64,000 nucleotides of DNA, taken from positions 16,077 through 80,076 of the forward strand of contig CANRND010000007.1 in the NCBI GenBank assembly GCA_947631905.1, given 5' to 3'. This DNA comes from an uncultured Clostridia bacterium. Lineage in GTDB: Bacteria > Bacillota > Clostridia > Christensenellales > Borkfalkiaceae. Positions 15,344-25,903 of this stretch are shown piece after piece (within the stretch, counting starts at the first letter, position 1; every line of letters begins with the position of its first letter). The position numbers were made by a program, and so were the translations under genes. Under the pieces are notes generated by a model. It was given only the letters and a program-made list of their open reading frames with translations. It was not told where the DNA came from and ran no database searches.

Positions 15344-18300
15344 TCAGTCGGCCTCGGGTTCGGGATCGATGATCTGCGCATAGCAACCGCGCGCCCAATT
15401 CTGATTCCATTTGCTGCTATTGGCGTCAGTGGTTCCCGTATCCATCGAAAGCTCGCTGCGAGGCGTTGCCAAATAGATCTTTTGGTCCGCCGTCCAGCCC
15501 GAGAACGCGTCCGCCTGCACGGTGGTGATGGCTTTCGTGAACGTGAAACTTTCAAGCGAAACGCACCCGCGGAACGCATTTACGCTGATCTTCTTGATGT
15601 AGGTAAGCGCGTCGTCGCCGAAAGTAAGGGTGCTGAGAGACGAGCATCCGTCGAACAGCGCGGTGCCGATCTCGGTAATGCGCGAACTCGTGTTAAGATG
15701 CACGGTCTTCAACTCCTTGCAATTCGAGAAGACGTTGTTGCTGAGAGTTGTCACCGTACTGCCGACCGTAAATTCGGTGATGCCCGTTCCAGCAAACGCG
15801 TAGGCGTTGAACTGCGTTGCGCTCGGGAAAGAAAGAACTTCTTCGGTAAGCAGCTTGCAGTTCTCGAACGCATTGCCGGAAATCTGCCCGATGGGTTTAT
15901 CCTCGATTTCGGGGAACTGAATCTCTTTGAGCGAGGTGCAGTTCTTGAAAATCGCCGAGCTGATGGAAATTGTGGTCCCCGAACCCGTAAATGTTTGAGG
16001 ATACTTGAAGCTTTCGAGGCTTGTGCATCCCTCGAAGAAGCTGCTTCCGGGCATACCCGAAGCGGTGAGCATACTCATATCTACGCTTCTCAAACTCGTG
16101 CAACCCGCAAATACGCTGGAACTGTTCAAGCTACGCGCAGTCCTTATATTAGGGGAAAATTCCACCGTTTGGAGATTTACGCAGTTCTGGAACACATTGC
16201 TCACGACGCTGCCGAGGTTATGGACGGCGGTAAGGTTCTTACAGCCCGCAAAGGCGTATGTTCCCATATTCGAAGTTGTGGAGGCGTCTACAACTTCGAG
16301 CGGAAGGGTCACTTCACGGATACCCGAGTTACGGAAGGCGTATTGTCCGATGATCAACACTTCTCCGCCGAGATGGGAGAAATCGAACTCTTCGAGCGAA
16401 GCGCATCCGTCGAACACATAGTTGCCGATCTTTTTCACGCTCTCAGGCATGTTGATGGACGAAAGACTTGCGCAGTTCTGGAACGTATTCGTCCCGAGCG
16501 AGGTGAAGCCTTCGGGAAGTTTCACCGTAGCGAGTTTTTCGCTTTCGGCAAACGCGTAGTTCCCGAAGCCCGTGAAGCGGGCGGGGATGTTGATACTCAG
16601 AAGCGAATCGCAATTATAGAACGCGCGTTGGCCGATCATCGTTCCTTGCTCCGCAGGTTCGTCTGCTCCCGTGAAGTTCACGTCGCGGAGTTTTGCGGCC
16701 TCCGCAAAGGCATAATCGCCGATCTCCGTAACGGTTTCGGGAATGAACACTACGCTGATGTCCGAGCCGCGGAACGCGCCGCTACCGATCTTGGTGACGC
16801 CTTCGGGAATGTTGAACACATCGACCGCGCTCAGAACGGAGACAAGCGTTCTCATTCCGTCTGCATAGAGCGCCTTGCTCACATCCGTCTCTTCGAGATC
16901 GAACGTATCGTTCAAAGTGGACACGGTGACCTCTTTTACGCCGAGGAACGGGTTCGCGCCGACGGAGAGAAGGCTTGCGGGGATTTCGAGTTCGGTGATG
17001 TTGATATCGCCCGAGAATGCATAGTCGCCGAGCGTTTCCACGCCGACCGCGAAGCTGACTTTTTGAAGCCCCGTGCATCCCTCGAACGCGCTGTTGCCGA
17101 CGGTGGCAACGTTGCCGGGGATATTGATGGTTGTGAGCGAAGTGCAATCCTTGAACGCCTCGTTGCCGATGGCAGTGAGCGTAAGGGACTGAGGAATGTC
17201 GATCGCAGGCAGGGACGAGCAACCCGAGAACGCCTTGGCCGCAATGGAGGTAAGCGTATCGGGTAACGTGATATTTGCAAGCGAAGAGCAATTCAGGAAT
17301 GCGCCCTCCCCGAGATTTTCGAGACCATCGGGCAACACGACCGTTTCGAGCGAGGTGCAGTTCTTGAACAGGCCGCCCAACGTTCCGCCGGGAAGCGTGG
17401 TGACGGGGCTATTCTTTTCGAACGTGACTGTGTGCAGCGAAGCGCAATTTTCAAACGCACTGCTGTTAATAGTATCGACGGTAGCGGGGATCGTGATCTC
17501 TTCGAGCGCGCTGTTTGCAAACAGGCTGGCATTGAGCGCCGTAACACCCGCAGGGATCTTCAACGTTTTGAGGCCCGTGCCATAGAACGTGGAACCGCCG
17601 AAATAGGTGACGCTTTCGGGGATATTGATCTCGGTGAGCGAAGAGCAACCCTTGAACGCGTTCCCGTCTATCGACTTCAACGTATTGTCGCTGAGGAAGG
17701 TGACGGAAGAAAGGCTCGTGCAACCCTCAAACACACTGCCGTTGTTGCTGTTGCCGCCGAGTTCGGTGACGCCCGCGGGGACCTCGATGCTTCTGAGCGA
17801 AGAGCAGCCCTTGAACAGGTTCCCCCAGAAAGACGTCAGTTTGCATCCGGGCGCAAACGTGACCGTTTCAAGCGCCGTACAACCGTCGAAGATCGTAGTG
17901 GTGTAGCCGCTACCGTAATGGAGTTTTGTAATGGTGGAGGGAAGAGACACGCTTACAAGTTGCGCACACTTCTGGAATGCGCCGCTCTCCACCGCGGTCA
18001 CGCCCTCGGGAACTACCACGTTTCTGAGCTTTGTTCCATTGAAGGAGTCGCTCTGAATGAGCGTGATACCCTCGGGCAGGGTGACGGTTTCCAGCTCGGT
18101 CTCCTGGAACAACTTATACTGGATCTCTTCCAACTGGGCGCCGTTGAAGTCCACGGTCTTCAGTTTGGAGTACTGGAACGACTGTCCGCCGAGGTAGGTA
18201 AGACGTTTCGGGAACTTGATGCTGGTGATCGAGGTAGCGCTGAATACGGCGCTCTTTGTATCACGGTCTCCGACCTTAGTCGGTTTAGTACCGATCACGA

Positions 18301-21300
18301 GTTCCGCTACGCCGCCGCCGACGGGCGCGTCCACATCTTCAAAGGTCACTTTGTTCAACGGGTATATGGCACTCTTGCTCGTACCGCCGCTGAACGCGTA
18401 TGATTGGATCAGTTGCACGCTGACGGGGATCGTGATCTCGGTAAGTCCCGGGTGCTGATAGAACGCATATGCCGCGATGGTCAACACGCCGTCGGGAACC
18501 CGATACGCACCCTTAAACCCGAGCGGGCAATAGTAGAGCGTCGTCTTATCCGCGTTGAAGAGCAAACCGCTGTCATCCGACGAGAAGTTCTTCTGGGCGC
18601 CCGTCCCCTCGGTGACGATGAATTTTTCCAGAGAGGTCGTACCCTTAAAGATAAGCACCTGACCGCTCCACGTATTTTCCAGCGTATCGGGGAAGGAGAC
18701 CGTTTCGAGCGCGACGCAGGAGTCAAAGACGCTGGCCCCGATCTTTTTAAGGGAAGCGGGGAACGTGATTGTTGTAAGGCCGCTCTTGCTGAACGCATTG
18801 TTCCCTACCTCCGTGAGCCGGTTGCCGTCGGCAAAGGTGAACGTAGTGAGCGCTTCGCAGCTGTCGAACGCATTCGTCGAAATGACGGTAACGTCTTTGG
18901 GAAGTTCGAAACTTCTCAACGCGCTGGCCTGGAACGCATAAGTGCCGAGCGAGTTGAGTTTGCTCTCCTTGGTGAAGGTGACCGTCTTCAAGCCAGAAGC
19001 CTGGAACGCATAATTGCCGATCGTCGTCAGACTGTCGGGAAGTGCGATCGTCGTAAGGCCGCTCTTCCAGAACGCATACGTGCCGATCGTAGTGAGATTT
19101 TCGTTCGAGGCAAACGTGACTGTGGTGAGGCCCGTTGTGCTTTCAAAGGCATTGGTCCCGATCTCGGTGATGGACGCGGGCAGGGTGAAACTTGCAAGCG
19201 CACTGCACTGGCGGAACATGTATCCCGAAAGCAGGGTGAACTCTTCGCTCGTCGTTCCGAAGTCGACTTTCTGCAAGTTTTCGGAAACTTCGAACGCGCG
19301 TTCGCCGATCTCTTTGATGGAGTTGGTCCCCTCCGTCGGGAAGGTGACTTCTACGAGTCCGCTTGCCGAGAACGCCTTTTCTCCGATCGAGATGAGCGAA
19401 GAAGGCAGACGGAGATACTTCACTTTGGTCTGGTAGAAGGCGTAAGCGCCGAGCGAAACAAGGCGTTCGGGGAGTTCTACCGTTTCCACACCGCCGAAGC
19501 CGCCGAACACGCTCGTATCGGAAAGGTACGACGTTTTGTTGGTGTTAAGAGCTGCGTCTACAACGGTGAGGCCCACCGCATCGGTCCCCTCGGGCGTGGG
19601 CTGGAACGTCAAGCCCGTAAGGCCCGTTACATTATAGAACGCGGCGATGTCGATCGTTTCTACCGTGTAAGGCACGGTGACGGAATTTGTATTGCCGCCG
19701 GGGCAGACGATGAGCTTCGTCTTGTCGTAATCGTACAACACGCCGTCCTGCACGGAGAAAGTCTTGTTATTTGCGCCGAGCTTGATCTCTTTCAAGCTGT
19801 TCGCCGTGGAGAACGCGCGAGCGCCGATCGTCGTGACCGACGAGGGAATTGTGATCTCGGTGATGCCGCTGCTCTTGAACGCTTGCTCGCCGATCTCCGT
19901 CAACTCCGTATCGCTTGCGAAATTCACCTTCGTGAGATCGTGGCAGGCAAAGAAGGTTTTCTCGGGGATCACGGTTACGCCCGCGGGAATGGTAATTTCG
20001 CCCGCAAGGCCCGAAGAATCGAATGCGCTTGCGCCGATCTCGGTGACCTTTTCGGGGATCTTGAACTCACCGAGCGCCGTGCAACCGTTGAACGTATTCG
20101 CGCCGATCGACGTGACGGAAGCGGGAAGTTCAACATCATGCAACTTCTTGCACCCGCTGAAAGTGCCGGATACAGACTCCAACTTGCTACCGGGCGAGAA
20201 CGTGACCGTTTCGAGGCCGTTCATGTCTGTAAACACCGCGCCGAGCGAGGTGATGCTGGCGGGAATATTGACGGACTTGATCGCATGGCAACCCTCAAAC
20301 ACCTTTGTACCGAAGGTCGGGTTGATGCCCTCTTCGAAAATGACTTCTTTCAAACCGCCGACAGGGTCGCCGTTTTCGTCCGTGATGATTGTGTCTGATT
20401 TGACGTCTTTCGACACGCAATCCTTAAACACGCCGTCGCCCAAACTCGTAACGCTCTTGGGAATGGTGATCGAGGTGAGGTTCTGCGCTTCGCGGAAGAC
20501 ATAATTCCCGAGTTTTTCCAGCTTCTGCGGAAGCGTGATTTCCGTGATGTTGGTCTTATAGAATGCGCTCAGCGCAATCTCCGTCACGGTTTCGGGAATG
20601 TCGATATGAAGAGGCTTTTCGGCGTCGTACCTTGCCGTAGACGGCTGGAAGGCCTGATCGCCGATTCTGACAAGTTGGCTCGGATGGGTCTCGTCGCCGA
20701 ATGTGACCTCTTCGAGGGTGTTGGTCGCATAACCTGCCCTCACCTCCGTCATACGGGCGGGGAAGTGAATGACTTTCAGCCCGCTCCCCGTAGCGATGTT
20801 TGTTACGTTAGTGGGATTTGTCGTAGGACTGCTCTTGAATTGCCATTTGATATCTTCGGTGCCGCCCTCTTCAAATTCGATCTCTTCGAGGCCCAACATG
20901 TAGGAGAACGCATTACTGCCGACATACGTAACGGTGTTGGGGATCACGATCTTCTTGACTTTGGTCGGCAAAAAGGCGCTGTAAGTGGAAGTGGAGCTAC
21001 CATAGAACATGCCGTTGGCGATCTCCGTAACGCCCTCTTCGATGGTGATCTTTTCAAGGTCGCGCAGGTAAGCGTAAATGCCGTTGCTTGTGCTGTACGC
21101 ATACGTCACGCCCTTGCGGACGGTAACTTCTTTGAGACCCGTGAATTGGAATGCCTGCAAGCCGACCGTCGTCACGCTTTCGGGCATATCGAACTCTGTC
21201 AAACATATTTGCCCGATAAACGCCTGCTTGCCGATCGAGGTAAGCTCGCTCTTATGGGTCTCGTCGCCGAACGTCACTTCTCTGAGTACTGCTTTCGGCG

Positions 21301-24300
21301 GGTTGGAGGGAGCAGAGGTACCTACAAAGAATACGAAATCGGGCAATGCTTTCAAACGCGCGGGGAAATGGACCTCGGCGAGCGAGGAGCAACCTGCAAA
21401 TAAGCCCGTCGAAGAGGAGGTCGCATTCACCAGTTCGAGCGACTCTGCTTCTTCCCCGTCCTTGGGTTCGAGGAACGTGACCGTTTCGAGCGCCGTGCAA
21501 TTGTAGAACGCGCCCGCAGCGATTTTCGTCACGCTCGCGGGGATCACGATGCCCGTGATCGATGTGTTTTTCTGGAATATGTCTTTGGAGATCTCCGTGA
21601 TCGTTTCGGGCAATTCGAAATCGCCCGCCTTGCCCAACGGATAGAAGACAAGTTTCGTCATACCCTTGTTGAACAGAACGCCGTTTACAAGTTCGAAACT
21701 CGCATTGTCGGGATCGAGATAGAGATTGGCAAGGGAAACGCATCCCGTGAACACGCTGTCCATGCTCGTGACATTGGCGGAAATGTGCAACGTGGTAAGC
21801 GCTTCGCACGTGTCGAACGCGCCCGCCACCAACGTGAGGCTGGGGGAATCTTTCGTGCCGTCCATGAAGATCTCGGTGAGCTTCGCGCATTTCTGGAAGG
21901 CATTCTTATCGATCTTCACGACGGTTGCGGGGATATGAAGCACGGTGACCCCTGCGCCGCTGAACGCCTCCTGCCCGATCGTCACGATCTTGGTCCCCTC
22001 TTCGAACGTCAGAGTTTCGGCTTTGGTGCAACCGCTGAACGCTTTGGAGCCGATCGTAACGTCGCCGATCGCGTTTTTGTTACTGAACTTGATATAGGTG
22101 AGCGCGGAGCATCCGCTGAATGCGCTCGTATCGATCGTGGTGATGTACCCAGGGATGGTAACGCCCTCGAGCTTGGTGCAGCCGCTGAACGCGCTCGCGC
22201 CGATCTCCGAGATGCCGTTCCCAAGCGGGATCGTCAGTTCGCCGCTCTTCCCTTTCGGGCAATACACGATCTTCGTTGCCTGGCAGAGCATGCCGTCCAA
22301 CGATTCATAGTGGGTGTTGCCTGCCGTGATCGTGATGCTTTCCAGCGAGGAGCAACCGCTGAACAGCGGCTTGTCGCCCGTGAGCGGGAGTTCGCCCGTC
22401 TGCTTGGGAAGTTGCACCGACGTCAAAGCGGTACAGTCATAAAACGCCCTCTCGGCGAACGTAAGCTCGGTCGTCACCACGCCGTCTACGTCCTCTATGC
22501 TCACGCTTCTGAGCTGTTTGCACTGGTAGAACGCCTGCGATTCGATGCTCGTGACCGAAGCGGGAAGGGAAACTTCCTCGATCATCGCACTTGCAAACGT
22601 ACGGGTGGGAATGGATTTTACGCCGTATTCTTCGGGAAGAGAGAACGAACCCGTCTTGCCCTGCGGGAAGAACACAAGCCTGTTCGTGGGGGTATCTTCG
22701 ATGTCGCGCTTTTCGATGAGCGCGCCGTCGTGCGAAGCATAGTGCGCTTCCGCCCTCTTGTTATTGAGCAGTTCGGACTCATAGACCACAACTGCCTGCA
22801 AGTTATCGCAACCCTGGAAAGCGTTCGAGCTGACGAGCATGATGCTGTCGGGGATCTCCACCGTGAGCAACTTCTTGCACTTCTCGAAGCCGAGCGCATT
22901 TATAAGGGTAACGGGTTTTTGGTTGTAGGTCTCGGGAATGGTGACCTTGCTGACATTGTCGATATACGGTCCCTTGCCCACCGAGTACTCTTTTACCGTG
23001 ATGCCGTCTAATTCATAGGTAGGCGTAAATTTGAGAACTTCCGCCCAATAAGGGTAGACCGTCATATCGGACGCGATCGTCCACGGCGCCACGCTGTTGC
23101 CGTCCGAATCGGTGTACTGGGTACCCATCCCGTTCACCGCGCTGAACCAGCCGTAGAAGCCCGAAGTCTCGTCTTTGGGCGTGGGAACGTCGAGCCGGTA
23201 ATTCTCGCCGTACACCACCGTATCCGTTCCGGAAGTCCCTTCCGTATAAGAATAGGTAATGGTGTAGCTCTTCGGCTTCCAGTTCGCGTAGAGCATGATG
23301 CCCGTGTTTTCATTATAATATTCGTCGGTATATTCTTTGGCGTTGCCGTTCGCTCCGCCGAGCGCGTTATACCAACCGTCGAAGTCATATCCCGCGAGGG
23401 TCGTATCCGTGGGAAGCGTTACCTTGTCCCCCGTCGCCAGATAGATCGGGTCCACCGCGCTGCCTTTGCGAGTGTCGAACTCCACCGCATACGCTTTCAC
23501 CGTGATGGATACCCAGTCGGAATAGCGCCTGCCGTTGTAGAAACGCACGGAGAGAACGTTGTCTCCCTCTTTCGTGAGGGTGATGGGCGCCGAACAGCCG
23601 TCTTCGACGTCCACCGCCTCGCCGTCGTTCACTTTCACCTGATAGCGCGTCGCGCCGATCACGGGTTCCCAGCTCAGAACGCTCTTCCCATAGGTGAGCG
23701 CCTCGGAGAGCGCAACGTACCGCACGTCGAGCGGTTCGCTCCACGCCGAGTCGTTGGTACCCTTTGCGCGTACCGAGAGGGTGTAATCGCCGCCTTCGCT
23801 GAGCGTAAGCCCCGACAGCGTGGCGATATCCACACTCGTCCCCGTCACGGGGTATGTTTTGCCGTTGATCCGCACTTCGTAAGAGAGCGCGCCCTCTATG
23901 GCGGACCAGCTCAGTTCGGTGCCTTTGATTTTGAGGTTTGAAGGCGTAGCCAGTTTGTTCTTATGATAGGTCAGCGAAGTGGGCTGGGGCGAGTTGTAAC
24001 CTTTGGTATAAGGATACACGTTGATTATGATGCCGCCGTCCTGCTCCTCGCATTCTTTCAGATCGAAATAGGTGTTGCTCCCCACGTTCACCAGAGAGTG
24101 ATCGTGCGCGGGATTACCGCAGGAGACCGACACCACATAGTTCGCGGCGTTGGGAACGGAGTTCCAGGTCACGACCTGGTTTTCTTCGTCCACATGCAAA
24201 TTGGTCACCGCCGCTAGCGATCTGTCGTACTTGAACACCTCCGACTCGGACGAAGCATAGCCGTTTGCCGCGGCCACGACCGTAAACTCGATGCCGCCCG

Positions 24301-25531
24301 CTTTCATCTCGCAGTTGGAGAAGTTGTAATTCGTGGAGGGACCGTTATCCACCATCTCGTGGCGGTGTCCCTCGTTCCCGCACTTTACCGTAATATAATA
24401 CTTCTGCGCGTTTTCCACCGCATTGAACAAAAGGGTGGAAGGCTCAATCACGCTGAACAGCGATACGCGCGCCAACGCCTTGTTTTTATAAAATCTCACG
24501 GTGGGCGCCGCGCCGTTCGCCTTGACGGTGATGGTATAATCCCCCGCAGGCGCGTTTGCAAAGTCTACGGGTACGGTCGTCGCGGCGACGGTCCCCGAAA
24601 TCGTCTTAAATTCCGAGGGGCCTTTCACTTCATATTCATAGCTCGCGGCAACACCCGTACTGCTCCAACTGATGCTGTCGGATTTGACGCTCACGAGCGG
24701 CGACGCGGGAAGCGCCGAAGCGGAATTGTCCGTCCACACCGCGTACAGCGTGGTATTCGCATTGAACGCCGTCTCCGCCGTCCATTCCGCCGTGAGTTTG
24801 TCCGCATCTTCGTAATCGCTCATCCACCAGCCCACGAACTTATGGCCTTCCCATTCGACGGAGGGCAATTCGTACAGCTTCTGGCCGATCGTTTTGACGG
24901 GTTCGGGCGTCTCCGCTCCCGTGTACCCCGGGTCAAAGTTGATTGTATACTCGGGCTTTCCTTCGTAGGTCTCCGCCCAACGCGCATACAGCGTAAGGTC
25001 GCCCGTTACCGTCTGCGTGCCGAAGATAAAGGGATGCTCATACTCCTTATCCGTATACCAACCCAAAAACGCATGGCTCTCTTTGGAGGGATCGCCGGGC
25101 TTCTCCATCGTTTTTCCGTTTACAACGTACTCCTCCCCGACGGCGCTTCCGCCCTCGGAATCAAACGTGACGGTATACGTGATCTTTTTCAAAAATCTCA
25201 TCTGTGAGCCGTCTTTTTCGAGCGTAAGCACGTTGTCTTTGAGCGTTGCGCTCACCTGTGCGTCCGTCTCGGTGGAAAACCGCAGATCGAGCGTTTCGCC
25301 CTCCAACGCATATGTACCCGACTTGTTCTCTCCGTCTACCGAGTAGGTGAACATGTGTCCGCTGCTCAAAGTGATGAGATATTCGTCGTTGCGGGCGTCG
25401 TAGTAATACACGCCCATTTCGGGACCGTCTTGGAGAACATCGCCCTTGCACGCCGCGACCGCAAACCCCATGAGAGCTACGGTGAGCGCGAGCAGCGAGC
25501 AGATCCAATTCCTCTTGGTCTTCGACTTCAT
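15344..25531 (-). CDS. Giant BspA-type leucine-rich-repeat lipoprotein with InlB B-repeats
   Basis: 3,395 residues from the ATG at 25531 (Shine-Dalgarno GGAAAGGAG), not the ORF-track start. It begins with a lipoprotein signal, MKSKTKRNWICSLLALTVAL, then lipobox VAAC. Next come a small beta domain, two InlB-type B-repeats (VTFDSEGGSAVGEEYVVNGK, GWYTDKEYEHPF), fibronectin-III-like domains (to about residue 660), two more B-repeats, and then some 2,500 residues of BspA-like LRRs of the form TEIGASAFSGCTKLEGVTIP. Such proteins are exported, lipid-anchored and thought to bind host or bacterial partners. There is no LPXTG signal. It probably forms one long solenoid. It has its own promoter and a strong terminator, so it is a single-gene unit. 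Confidence 0.93.
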   Translation of the reverse strand: MKSKTKRNWICSLLALTVALMGFAVAACKGDVLQDGPEMGVYYYDARNDEYLITLSSGHMFTYSVDGENKSGTYALEGETLDLRFSTETDAQVSATLKDNVLTLEKDGSQMRFLKKITYTVTFDSEGGSAVGEEYVVNGKTMEKPGDPSKESHAFLGWYTDKEYEHPFIFGTQTVTGDLTLYARWAETYEGKPEYTINFDPGYTGAETPEPVKTIGQKLYELPSVEWEGHKFVGWWMSDYEDADKLTAEWTAETAFNANTTLYAVWTDNSASALPASPLVSVKSDSISWSSTGVAASYEYEVKGPSEFKTISGTVAATTVPVDFANAPAGDYTITVKANGAAPTVRFYKNKALARVSLFSVIEPSTLLFNAVENAQKYYITVKCGNEGHRHEMVDNGPSTNYNFSNCEMKAGGIEFTVVAAANGYASSESEVFKYDRSLAAVTNLHVDEENQVVTWNSVPNAANYVVSVSCGNPAHDHSLVNVGSNTYFDLKECEEQDGGIIINVYPYTKGYNSPQPTSLTYHKNKLATPSNLKIKGTELSWSAIEGALSYEVRINGKTYPVTGTSVDIATLSGLTLSEGGDYTLSVRAKGTNDSAWSEPLDVRYVALSEALTYGKSVLSWEPVIGATRYQVKVNDGEAVDVEDGCSAPITLTKEGDNVLSVRFYNGRRYSDWVSITVKAYAVEFDTRKGSAVDPIYLATGDKVTLPTDTTLAGYDFDGWYNALGGANGNAKEYTDEYYNENTGIMLYANWKPKSYTITYSYTEGTSGTDTVVYGENYRLDVPTPKDETSGFYGWFSAVNGMGTQYTDSDGNSVAPWTIASDMTVYPYWAEVLKFTPTYELDGITVKEYSVGKGPYIDNVSKVTIPETYNQKPVTLINALGFEKCKKLLTVEIPDSIMLVSSNAFQGCDNLQAVVVYESELLNNKRAEAHYASHDGALIEKRDIEDTPTNRLVFFPQGKTGSFSLPEEYGVKSIPTRTFASAMIEEVSLPASVTSIESQAFYQCKQLRSVSIEDVDGVVTTELTFAERAFYDCTALTSVQLPKQTGELPLTGDKPLFSGCSSLESITITAGNTHYESLDGMLCQATKIVYCPKGKSGELTIPLGNGISEIGASAFSGCTKLEGVTIPGYITTIDTSAFSGCSALTYIKFSNKNAIGDVTIGSKAFSGCTKAETLTFEEGTKIVTIGQEAFSGAGVTVLHIPATVVKIDKNAFQKCAKLTEIFMDGTKDSPSLTLVAGAFDTCEALTTLHISANVTSMDSVFTGCVSLANLYLDPDNASFELVNGVLFNKGMTKLVFYPLGKAGDFELPETITEISKDIFQKNTSITGIVIPASVTKIAAGAFYNCTALETVTFLEPKDGEEAESLELVNATSSSTGLFAGCSSLAEVHFPARLKALPDFVFFVGTSAPSNPPKAVLREVTFGDETHKSELTSIGKQAFIGQICLTEFDMPESVTTVGLQAFQFTGLKEVTVRKGVTYAYSTSNGIYAYLRDLEKITIEEGVTEIANGMFYGSSTSTYSAFLPTKVKKIVIPNTVTYVGSNAFSYMLGLEEIEFEEGGTEDIKWQFKSSPTTNPTNVTNIATGSGLKVIHFPARMTEVRAGYATNTLEEVTFGDETHPSQLVRIGDQAFQPSTARYDAEKPLHIDIPETVTEIALSAFYKTNITEITLPQKLEKLGNYVFREAQNLTSITIPKSVTSLGDGVFKDCVSKDVKSDTIITDENGDPVGGLKEVIFEEGINPTFGTKVFEGCHAIKSVNIPASITSLGAVFTDMNGLETVTFSPGSKLESVSGTFSGCKKLHDVELPASVTSIGANTFNGCTALGEFKIPEKVTEIGASAFDSSGLAGEITIPAGVTVIPEKTFFACHDLTKVNFASDTELTEIGEQAFKSSGITEITIPSSVTTIGARAFSTANSLKEIKLGANNKTFSVQDGVLYDYDKTKLIVCPGGNTNSVTVPYTVETIDIAAFYNVTGLTGLTFQPTPEGTDAVGLTVVDAALNTNKTSYLSDTSVFGGFGGVETVELPERLVSLGAYAFYQTKVKYLRLPSSLISIGEKAFSASGLVEVTFPTEGTNSIKEIGERAFEVSENLQKVDFGTTSEEFTLLSGYMFRQCSALASFTLPASITEIGTNAFESTTGLTTVTFASNENLTTIGTYAFWKSGLTTIALPDSLTTIGNYAFQASGLKTVTFTKESKLNSLGTYAFQASALRSFELPKDVTVISTNAFDSCEALTTFTFADGNRLTEVGNNAFSKSGLTTITFPASLKKIGASVFDSCVALETVSFPDTLENTWSGQVLIFKGTTSLEKFIVTEGTGAQKNFSSDDSGLLFNADKTTLYYCPLGFKGAYRVPDGVLTIAAYAFYQHPGLTEITIPVSVQLIQSYAFSGGTSKSAIYPLNKVTFEDVDAPVGGGVAELVIGTKPTKVGDRDTKSAVFSATSITSIKFPKRLTYLGGQSFQYSKLKTVDFNGAQLEEIQYKLFQETELETVTLPEGITLIQSDSFNGTKLRNVVVPEGVTAVESGAFQKCAQLVSVSLPSTITKLHYGSGYTTTIFDGCTALETVTFAPGCKLTSFWGNLFKGCSSLRSIEVPAGVTELGGNSNNGSVFEGCTSLSSVTFLSDNTLKSIDGNAFKGCSSLTEINIPESVTYFGGSTFYGTGLKTLKIPAGVTALNASLFANSALEEITIPATVDTINSSAFENCASLHTVTFEKNSPVTTLPGGTLGGLFKNCTSLETVVLPDGLENLGEGAFLNCSSLANITLPDTLTSIAAKAFSGCSSLPAIDIPQSLTLTAIGNEAFKDCTSLTTINIPGNVATVGNSAFEGCTGLQKVSFAVGVETLGDYAFSGDINITELEIPASLLSVGANPFLGVKEVTVSTLNDTFDLEETDVSKALYADGMRTLVSVLSAVDVFNIPEGVTKIGSGAFRGSDISVVFIPETVTEIGDYAFAEAAKLRDVNFTGADEPAEQGTMIGQRAFYNCDSLLSINIPARFTGFGNYAFAESEKLATVKLPEGFTSLGTNTFQNCASLSSINMPESVKKIGNYVFDGCASLEEFDFSHLGGEVLIIGQYAFRNSGIREVTLPLEVVDASTTSNMGTYAFAGCKNLTAVHNLGSVVSNVFQNCVNLQTVEFSPNIRTARSLNSSSVFAGCTSLRSVDMSMLTASGMPGSSFFEGCTSLESFKYPQTFTGSGTTISISSAIFKNCTSLKEIQFPEIEDKPIGQISGNAFENCKLLTEEVLSFPSATQFNAYAFAGTGITEFTVGSTVTTLSNNVFSNCKELKTVHLNTSSRITEIGTALFDGCSSLSTLTFGDDALTYIKKISVNAFRGCVSLESFTFTKAITTVQADAFSGWTADQKIYLATPRSELSMDTGTTDANSSKWNQNWARGCYAQIIDPEPEAD

Positions 25532-25714
25532 ATTGCCTTCTCCTTTCCAAATTTTTCGTTTTGAAACGTCCGATCTTCGCGGTTCTCTTTTATGCAAAAA
25601 ATATGTATACCGTTTTTTGCTCCGAAAATGCGCCGCAATGGAATGTTTTTTCCTGTTTTGTTACTTTTTTACGCTTTTTGCAAGATAGAATGCTCCACGA
25701 TCGGATTATTTATT

Positions 25715-25743
25715 ATTTTATTAAATTTCCGTTTATTTGTCAA
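25715..25743 (-). promoter_or_regulatory. Sigma-A promoter of the LRR gene
   Basis: Minus strand TTGACA (25743-25738), 17 nt, TAAAAT (25720-25715). The predicted leader is about 177 nt and AT-rich; no obvious terminator lies within it. The whole 25532-25903 interval holds only this promoter, its leader and the rightward promoter at 25847. Confidence 0.75.
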
Positions 25744-25846
25744 CTAAAATAGTATTTATTCTATCTTTATAAATTCTAATCATCTTCTTAAATAGTATAA
25801 GATGTGCTTATGGCCGACAAAAAGGGATAATTTTTTTGAATTTTTC

Positions 25847-25875
25847 TTGACATCGCGGACCGCGCTCGATATAAT
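25847..25875 (+). promoter_or_regulatory. Consensus sigma-A promoter of the DUF1295 gene
   Basis: TTGACA (25847-25852), 17 nt, TATAAT (25870-25875). +1 is near 25882. Confidence 0.9.
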
Positions 25876-25903
25876 AAGTAGTAGAAAAATATCGGGGGCA
25901 ACT

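Noticed and set aside
15317-24217. Long plus-strand ORFs (e.g. 649 and 664 codons) opposite the LRR gene
   Set aside because: They are shadows of a GC-rich, repeat-coding minus strand; no Shine-Dalgarno, family motif or promoter.
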